Shown in pieces: positions 57,208 to 64,000 of a DNA stretch of 64,000 bases; positions within the stretch are counted from its first letter, which is position 1, and every line of letters starts with the position of its first letter. The DNA lies in assembly GCA_003241695.1 (NCBI GenBank), contig QFPN01000003.1, positions 248,001 to 312,000 on the forward strand, read 5' to 3'. The notes beneath the pieces were generated by a model. It did no database searches and was not told the DNA's origin. It saw nothing but the letters and a program-made list of their open reading frames with translations. Origin of the DNA: Ancylobacter novellus. Lineage in GTDB: Bacteria; Pseudomonadota; Alphaproteobacteria; Rhizobiales; Methylopilaceae. The position numbers were made by a program, and so were the translations under genes.

Positions 57208-58554
57208 TCAGGCCGCGGCTTTGGCGATGACGTCCACCACCTCGTCGACGATCGTCGTGACCAGATCCGCGTCGTCGCCTTCCGCCATCACGCGGATGAC
57301 GGGCTCGGTGCCCGAAGGCCGGATGACGAGCCGCCCCTCGTCGCCGAGACGTCGCGCGGCTTGCGAAATCGCCGCGCGCACCGCCTCGTCGTCGAGCGGG
57401 CGGCCGGACCGATAGCGCACGTTCTTCAGGACCTGCGGCAACGGTTCGAAGCGGTGGCAGACTTCGGAAACCGGACGCTGCGCCTTCTGCACCACGCCGA
57501 GAAGCTGAAGCGCCGCCACCAGCCCGTCGCCGGTCGTCGCGAAGTCCGACAGGACGATGTGGCCCGAGGGCTCGCCGCCGAGATTATAACCCTGGGAACG
57601 CATGCGCTCGACGACGTAACGGTCGCCGACCGGCGTGCGCTCGAGCGTCAGGCCGATCGAGGCGAGGTAGCGCTCGAAGCCGAGATTGGACATCACCGTC
57701 GAGACGAGGCCCGGCGCCGAGAGCCGGCCGTCCTCCGCCCAGGAGGCGGCCACCACCGCCATGAGCTGGTCGCCATCGACCACCTGGCCCTTCTCGTCGA
57801 CGACGATGACGCGGTCCGCGTCGCCGTCGAGCGCGACGCCAATGTCGGCGCGGGTCTCGCGCACCTTGGCGATCAGCGCGTTGGGAGCGGTCGAGCCGCA
57901 ATCCTTGTTGATGTTGAGGCCGTTCGGCTCGACGCCGATCTTCACGACGTCGGCCCCGAGCTCCCAGAGCGCTTCCGGCGCGACCTTGTAGCCGGCGCCG
58001 TTGGCGCAATCGATCACGATGCGCATCCCTTCGAGCGAAAGCGACCGATGCACCGTGCGCTTGGCGAACTCGATGTAGCGGGCCTGCGCGTCGTCGATGC
58101 GCTTGGCGCGGCCGATCTCGTCCGACACGGCGTAGCGACGGGAGAGATCGCCGTCGATCAGCGCCTCGATCTCGAGCTCGACGTCGTCGGACAGCTTGTA
58201 GCCGTCCGGAGCGAACAGCTTGATGCCGTTGTCGTCATAAGGGTTGTGCGAGGCCGAGATCATCACGCCGAGATCGGCGCGCATCGACCGCGTGATGTGG
58301 GCGACGGCGGGCGTCGGCATCGGCCCGACCAGCAGCACGTCGACGCCGACCGAAGTGAAGCCCGCCTGCAGCGCGCTTTCGATCATGTAGCCGGAGAGCC
58401 GCGTATCCTTGCCGATGACGACGCGGTGGCGCCAGTCGCCTCGCCGGAACGCGAGTCCCGCCGCCATGCCGACCTTCATCGCGAGTTCGGGCGTGATCGG
58501 AAAACGGTTCGCGCGGCCGCGAATGCCGTCGGTGCCGAAATATTTGCGCGTCAT
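57208..58554 (-). CDS. glmM: phosphoglucosamine mutase
   Basis: GlmM (448 residues) converts glucosamine-6-phosphate to glucosamine-1-phosphate for UDP-GlcNAc, hence peptidoglycan and LPS. The FGTDGIRG start, the phospho-serine loop GVMISASHNPYDDNGIKLF, the metal loop ALDGDADRV, the sugar-binding GGEPSGHIV and the RPSGTEP phosphate site are all present. It follows the Uma2 gene by 199 bases on the same strand, and ftsH further upstream. Confidence 0.96.
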   Translation of the reverse strand: MTRKYFGTDGIRGRANRFPITPELAMKVGMAAGLAFRRGDWRHRVVIGKDTRLSGYMIESALQAGFTSVGVDVLLVGPMPTPAVAHITRSMRADLGVMISASHNPYDDNGIKLFAPDGYKLSDDVELEIEALIDGDLSRRYAVSDEIGRAKRIDDAQARYIEFAKRTVHRSLSLEGMRIVIDCANGAGYKVAPEALWELGADVVKIGVEPNGLNINKDCGSTAPNALIAKVRETRADIGVALDGDADRVIVVDEKGQVVDGDQLMAVVAASWAEDGRLSAPGLVSTVMSNLGFERYLASIGLTLERTPVGDRYVVERMRSQGYNLGGEPSGHIVLSDFATTGDGLVAALQLLGVVQKAQRPVSEVCHRFEPLPQVLKNVRYRSGRPLDDEAVRAAISQAARRLGDEGRLVIRPSGTEPVIRVMAEGDDADLVTTIVDEVVDVIAKAAA

Positions 58555-58753
58555 CGCCGGCGCTCTCCCCTTGTGGCTGCGGGCGCTGCCTCGGCGGCCC
58601 CTGAGGCGTCAGTGTGACGAGGCTAGCACGCCGAGGTTCAAAAACCGTGAGCGTGGCGCCGCCGCATCGCAAGAGGTCCGGGAAAACCGGCCCGACCTGC
58701 GGCGCGATTTCGTTCTTGCGGCTGGAGGGGACGTCGGCGGCCGCAAGCGCGGA

Positions 58754-59341
58754 TCAGTCCCTTCGGGCGACGTCGACGCCGCGATAGAGGTCGGCCACGG
58801 CGACGTCGAGCCCGAACTCGGGGATGAGGAGCATGTCCTCCTCACCGAGCTCTTCCGGCCGCCATCCGGCCGAGCGGGCGCGATGGACGATCTTCACCGC
58901 GTCCTGCGAGACGACGAGGACGTGGAGGTTCTCGGGGCCTTCGCAGTAGAGTTCCACCTTGCGGTCGATCTTCTCGCGGTCGTTCGAGGGAGAGAGGATC
59001 TCGGCGACGAGGAGGAAGCGGTCGCTCCAGTGTCCCGCCGGCGCCTGGCGCGGCAGCACAAGCACGTCGGGTTCCGGCTGAAAGTCGCGCCGGTTCGGCA
59101 GGCGAACGCCAGCCTCGCAATAGGCGAGAAGATCCGGACGACGCTCCCGAAGCGCGAGGTTGAGCGCGAACGACAATTCCGCGGCCAAAGCCTGATGGGC
59201 GAGCAAGGGCGGCGTCACGATGCGCTGGGCTACGCCGTCGACGAGCTGCCATTTCTCTTTCTCGGGACGACTTTCGAGAAACGCCATGAAGGCGTCGACA
59301 TCGAATGTCCCCGGCTGCACCAGACGTTCGGCGACGCCCAT
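58754..59341 (-). CDS. Uma2 family (DUF820) putative endonuclease
   Basis: A 195-residue protein of the Uma2/DUF820 family, with a PD-(D/E)XK nuclease-like fold. The likely catalytic residues are in FQPEPDVLVL and VAEILSPSNDREKIDRKVELYCE. The biological role of the family is unknown; it is abundant in cyanobacteria and variable elsewhere. The ATG at 59341 follows GAGAGGGA. It sits between ftsH and glmM, genes often adjacent, and a strong terminator separates it from ftsH, which points to a later insertion. Confidence 0.85.
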   Translation of the reverse strand: MGVAERLVQPGTFDVDAFMAFLESRPEKEKWQLVDGVAQRIVTPPLLAHQALAAELSFALNLALRERRPDLLAYCEAGVRLPNRRDFQPEPDVLVLPRQAPAGHWSDRFLLVAEILSPSNDREKIDRKVELYCEGPENLHVLVVSQDAVKIVHRARSAGWRPEELGEEDMLLIPEFGLDVAVADLYRGVDVARRD

Positions 59342-59402
59342 CGCATCAATCCCTCTCCCCCGAGAGCTTCCGCCCAATGTAGCGCCGCGCCCGCCAAAAG
59401 AA

Positions 59403-59431
59403 AAAGGCCGGGCGTCCGCCGCCCGGCCTTT
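59403..59431. terminator. terminator after ftsH
   Basis: AAAGGCCGGGC (59403-59413), a 7-base loop and GCCCGGCCTTT (59421-59431) form an 11-bp stem. On the minus strand it is followed by T-rich sequence (TTTTTC), fitting an intrinsic terminator 29 bases after ftsH; on the plus strand by TCTCGATTTT. Confidence 0.85.
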
Positions 59432-59459
59432 CTCGATTTTCCGTCCTTAACGCCTTGGC

Positions 59460-61373
<1,914 letters not shown>

Positions 61374-61616
61374 CCACGCGCCTTTCGCGACGGCGGCCGC
61401 GAAGTCAGGGCGGTGCGGCGCGCCGTCCGCGAATGTAGGCGCGCCGACGATGGATGCCAAGGAGAAGCGCAGCCGCCAAACGACGAAGGACGGACATGGT
61501 TTCGGGCGCCGAAGCCTTGCTTCGCCACAATTGGCGGATCTAGTCCTAGTCGACGGCGGAACGGCGGCGCGGGACCGTCGCCTCCGCGCGTCGCGCGGCG
61601 CCCTTGAGGATCTCCC

Positions 61617-61940
61617 ATGACAACCTTCGACAGACGCGAACAGGCGTTCGAGGCGATGTTCGTCCACAACGAGGAAACCCGGTTTTATGCGCTCGCGCGC
61701 CGCAACCGGCTGCTCGGCCTGTGGGCCGCCGAAAGGCTCGGCAAGACCGGCGACGCCGCGGAAACCTACGCCAAGGGCGTCGTGATGTCGGATTTCGAGG
61801 AGGAAGGCGACCACGACGTCTTCCGGAAGATCAGGCGCGACTTCGATCTCGCCGGCGTTCACGACACGGACGAAGACATCCGCGACAGGATGGACAATCT
61901 GCTGCGCACCGCGATCGAACAGATTTCCGGCGAGAAGTGA
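61617..61940 (+). CDS. DUF1476, ATPase zeta inhibitor family
   Basis: A 107-residue, highly charged helical protein. MTTFDRREQAFEAMFVHNEETRFYALARRNRLLGLWAAERLG is characteristic of DUF1476, the zeta subunit family that inhibits the F1 ATPase in Paracoccus and other alphaproteobacteria by inserting its N-terminus into the catalytic site. GAGGATC lies before the ATG. It overlaps the following aldolase gene by GTGA. The 243 bases between it and ftsH (61374-61616) hold both promoters; no box stands out. Confidence 0.9.
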   Translation: MTTFDRREQAFEAMFVHNEETRFYALARRNRLLGLWAAERLGKTGDAAETYAKGVVMSDFEEEGDHDVFRKIRRDFDLAGVHDTDEDIRDRMDNLLRTAIEQISGEK

Positions 61941-62767
61941 CGGTGCCGAAGCCGACCGACCTGACGCCCCGACCGGGCGCGCTGCCGGCCGGCACGCTCG
62001 GCGCCGGAGCCGCTCATTTCACGGGCTGGATGTTCACCCCGTCTCCGATGGTGGTTGAGACCGTCGCGCGGGCCGGCTTCCATTCGGTGACGCTCGACGC
62101 CCAGCACGGCTTCGCCACCTTCGAGACCATCGCCGAGGGCGTGGCGGCGGCGGCGCTCGCGGGCCGGCCGGCGCTGGTCCGGCTTCCGCTCGACGGCTAC
62201 GGCCTCGGCGCGCGGGCGCTCGACGTCGGCGCCGCGGGGCTGATCGCCCCGATGATCGACGACGCAGGAGACGCCCGCGCCTTCGTCGACGCGGTCAAGT
62301 TCCCCCCGGTCGGCCGCCGGAGCTGGGGACCGATCCGCGCCATGGGTCTGCTCGGCCTCGCACGCGACGCCTATCTGCGCCAGGCGAACGAACTGACCCT
62401 CGCCCTCGCCATGATCGAGACCGAGCGGGCGCTCGAGAACGTCGACGCGATCGTCGCGACCGACGGCCTGGACGGGCTGCTGATCGGACCGAACGATCTC
62501 TGCGTCTCCCTCACCGGCGGCGAAACCGTCGACCCGGCCCACCCGCGCGTCACGGCCGCGCTCGATCGGATTTCGGCGGCGGCGTCGCGGGTCGGGAAGC
62601 CGGTCGCGATCTTCGCCAACACGCCCGCCTTCGCGTCCGACTATCTGCGTCGCGGATACCGGATGATCGCACTCGGGCCGGATCTCGCCTTTCTTTCGGC
62701 AGGAGCCGAACGCGCGCTCTCGGACGTGTTCGACGCCCCGGCGACCGGCGAAGGCCCCGGCGGCTGA
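61937..62767 (+). CDS. HpcH/HpaI family aldolase
   Basis: A 276-residue class II aldolase/citrate-lyase-like TIM barrel. VVETVARAGFHSVTLDAQHGFATFETI, PLDGYGLGARALDVGAAGLIAPMIDDAGDARAFVDAVKFPPVGRRSWGP, ALAMIETERALENVDAIVATDGLDGLLIGPNDLCVSLTG and the late IALGPDLAFLSAG are family features; the E and D of MIETERAL and GPNDL are the metal ligands. The natural hydroxy-acid substrate is unknown. GTG at 61937 overlaps the preceding stop codon, with GGCGAGAA upstream. Confidence 0.88.
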   Translation: MTVPKPTDLTPRPGALPAGTLGAGAAHFTGWMFTPSPMVVETVARAGFHSVTLDAQHGFATFETIAEGVAAAALAGRPALVRLPLDGYGLGARALDVGAAGLIAPMIDDAGDARAFVDAVKFPPVGRRSWGPIRAMGLLGLARDAYLRQANELTLALAMIETERALENVDAIVATDGLDGLLIGPNDLCVSLTGGETVDPAHPRVTAALDRISAAASRVGKPVAIFANTPAFASDYLRRGYRMIALGPDLAFLSAGAERALSDVFDAPATGEGPGG

Positions 62768-63003
62768 TCCCGCACGCGCCGGGAACACGGATTCGCGCTT
62801 GCGCGGCCACGCCGACGAGACGGCCCGCCATGGAACGCGGCCATCGGAAAACTATCTTCGCTGCATGCGCGACGCAGGTTTTCGAGGCGGCGATCGTGTA
62901 GAGCGACGGAACGGATGCGGCTTCGCCCTCCGTTCACGACATGAAACCGTCGCCGAGGCCGCAAGGCCGTCGCGGCGCAAGGCGAGAAGGGAGTTCAAAC
63001 GCC

Positions 63004-63858
63004 ATGACGTTTCCGATCAAGGCGCTGCTCGCGTCGAGCGCGCTTCTGCTCTCTTCGGGCGCGGCGCTCGCCGCCTCCGCGACTGCGACCACCAATGTCA
63101 ACGTTCGGTCCGGGCCGGGACAGAACTACCAGGTCATCGACGTCCTGCCGGAAGGCGAGACCGTGAACCTCATCGGCTGCGACGACGCCTGGTGCGAGAT
63201 CAGCATGGGCCGCGACGGCAGCGGCTTCGCGCTCGGCGACCTGCTCGACTTCAACGGCCGCGTTCCCGCGGCGAGCTTCGGCGGCGGCCCGGTCGTGATC
63301 GAGCAGGACGATCCCGTCGTCATCCGCGGCCTCGTGATCGGCGGCTACTGGGACAGCCGGCCCTACTACATCCGCGACGGCTATTATTACTGGGGCGGCC
63401 GCTGGTACGGCGCGCGGCCGGGCCTCAGGGGCTGGCGCGAGCGGTCCTGGCGGCGCTGGGAGGAGCGGCGTCCGTGGGGCGACCGCAAGGCGGACCGGCC
63501 CGGCGGCACGCGCGGCGACGTCAGCAACCGTCCGCCGCGGGCGGAACGGCCGCGCTTGGACCGCGACGACCGCGGCGGCCGGTTCGACGGACGCGACAGG
63601 GGCGATCGCGGCGACCGGGGAGGCAGGGCTGAGCGCGAAGGTCGCGTCGAGCGCGACGGCGAAGCGCGCAATCCGCGCATGGAGCGCCGCGAGGAGCGGG
63701 CGCAGAGCCGGGGCGAGGGTCGCGCCGAGCCGCGTGATCGCGGAGACCGGATGGGCCTCGACCGCGCCGGCGGCGGCGGGCGCGGCGACGGCGGCGGACG
63801 CGGCGGCCGGGGCGAGGGCGGCGGCCGGGGCGAGGGCGGCGGTCGCGGAGACCGCTGA
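63004..63858 (+). CDS. secreted SH3-domain protein with Arg/Gly/Asp-rich tail
   Basis: A 284-residue protein with a signal peptide (MTFPIKALLASSALLLSSGAALAA), a bacterial SH3 domain (about 25-85: TTNVNVRSGPGQNYQVIDVLPEGETVNLIGCDDAWCEIS), a Tyr/Trp-rich middle (GYWDSRPYYIRDGYYYWGGRWYG) and a long C-terminal tail of Arg, Gly, Asp and Glu with GGGRG-type repeats. SH3b domains often bind peptidoglycan. The tail is of very low complexity and highly charged. AAGGGAG precedes the ATG at 63004. In the 236 bases upstream (62768-63003) I see no gene. Confidence 0.8.
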   Translation: MTFPIKALLASSALLLSSGAALAASATATTNVNVRSGPGQNYQVIDVLPEGETVNLIGCDDAWCEISMGRDGSGFALGDLLDFNGRVPAASFGGGPVVIEQDDPVVIRGLVIGGYWDSRPYYIRDGYYYWGGRWYGARPGLRGWRERSWRRWEERRPWGDRKADRPGGTRGDVSNRPPRAERPRLDRDDRGGRFDGRDRGDRGDRGGRAEREGRVERDGEARNPRMERREERAQSRGEGRAEPRDRGDRMGLDRAGGGGRGDGGGRGGRGEGGGRGEGGGRGDR

Positions 63859-63887
63859 CGGAAATCGCGTCAGATCGACGATCGGAG

Positions 63888-63914
63888 AAACGGCGGCCTC
63901 GGCCGCCGTTTTGA
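63888..63914 (+). terminator. terminator after the SH3 protein gene
   Basis: AAACGGCGGC (63888-63897), loop CTCG, GCCGCCGTTT (63902-63911), then TTGATT: a perfect 10-bp stem with T-run, 30 bases after the stop codon. Confidence 0.85.
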
Positions 63915-63957
63915 TTCGCAGAGAGAACGACTTGCCCGAACTGGCGTAGACGATCAG

Positions 63958-63965
63958 TTAACCAT
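63958..63965. promoter_or_regulatory. TTAACCAT half-site near the window end
   Basis: TTAACCAT resembles the CtrA half-site described in Caulobacter. Any gene it controls lies outside the window, and a chance match is quite possible. Confidence 0.2.
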
Positions 63966-64000
63966 ACCGGCGTTTTGGCGTCCGGTGCGGGACGAGCAGC

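Noticed and set aside
63775..63858. Short GGC/GAG-rich tandem repeats as a CRISPR or non-coding repeat.
   Set aside because: They are in-frame codons for the GGGRG-type tail of the SH3 protein, with no spacers.

Overview
The window is about 64 kb of GC-rich (roughly two thirds G+C by eye) chromosome from an alphaproteobacterium, most likely of the order Hyphomicrobiales (Rhizobiales). The evidence is the gene set: the cell-cycle regulator CtrA, its phosphotransferase ChpT and its inhibitor SciP, the flagellar sigma-54 activator FlbD, alphaproteobacterial family proteins (DUF1134/EipA, the DUF1476 zeta inhibitor of F-type ATPase, DUF1523, Omp25-like porin with the AADLP mature start, aa3-oxidase subunit IV beside pntAB) and the flagellar gene orders. 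The genus cannot be fixed from the sequence alone. No rRNA, tRNA, CRISPR array, phage or insertion sequence was recognised.

Layout. 1-6.6 kb: pntB (cut by the window edge), pntA, a cytochrome oxidase subunit IV, an ABC1/UbiB kinase, a Phd antitoxin with a frameshifted PemK-like toxin, a PmtA-like methyltransferase and mnmA. 6.6-14.8 kb: flagellar cluster 1, with fliK-flgD on the minus strand and sciP, fliF-fliG-fliH-fliN-flbD on the plus strand. 14.8-21.1 kb: a block of non-structural genes (diguanylate cyclase, DUF1523, DUF1345, a GSCFA/SGNH-like pair of lower GC, a globin-coupled chemoreceptor) lying between flbD and flhA. 21.2-39.7 kb: flhA, then mixed housekeeping and sensory genes (DUF1275, tsaC, acyl-CoA dehydrogenase, deacetylase, xseB, corA, a GGDEF-EAL protein, SDR-pdxH, DnaJ-like, LysE, LysR, lytic transglycosylase, ohr/ohrR). 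39.7-49.1 kb: fliJ-fliI, divergent ctrA, then the chemotaxis operon cheA-cheW-cheY-cheB-cheR with chpT upstream. 49.2-64 kb: cysQ, YHS protein, eipA, serC-sseB-serA, an Omp25-like porin, glmM, Uma2, ftsH, ATPase zeta inhibitor, an aldolase and an SH3 protein.

How it fits together. The regulatory sites read directly from the DNA form a circuit. CtrA-type boxes (TTAA-N7-TTAA-like) lie upstream of sciP, fliF, flhA and the porin gene. fliF and flhA share a composite promoter in which the CtrA box is followed, at the same spacing, by an inverted repeat resembling the FlbD-binding ftr element. fliK-flgD instead have a full-consensus sigma-54 promoter with two tandem ftr-like elements about 90-110 bp upstream of the expected start. 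With ctrA, chpT, sciP and flbD all within 36 kb, this looks like a compact version of the Caulobacter class II to class III flagellar hierarchy: CtrA switches on the MS-ring/switch and export genes, FlbD represses those promoters and activates late hook genes, and SciP tempers CtrA.

Other notable items are the single-base frameshift in the PemK-like toxin, a CheA with two CheW-like domains and a terminal receiver, three ATCG-N4-CGAT palindromes between ohr and ohrR, a serC leader with mutually exclusive stems, and a Uma2 gene sitting between ftsH and glmM.
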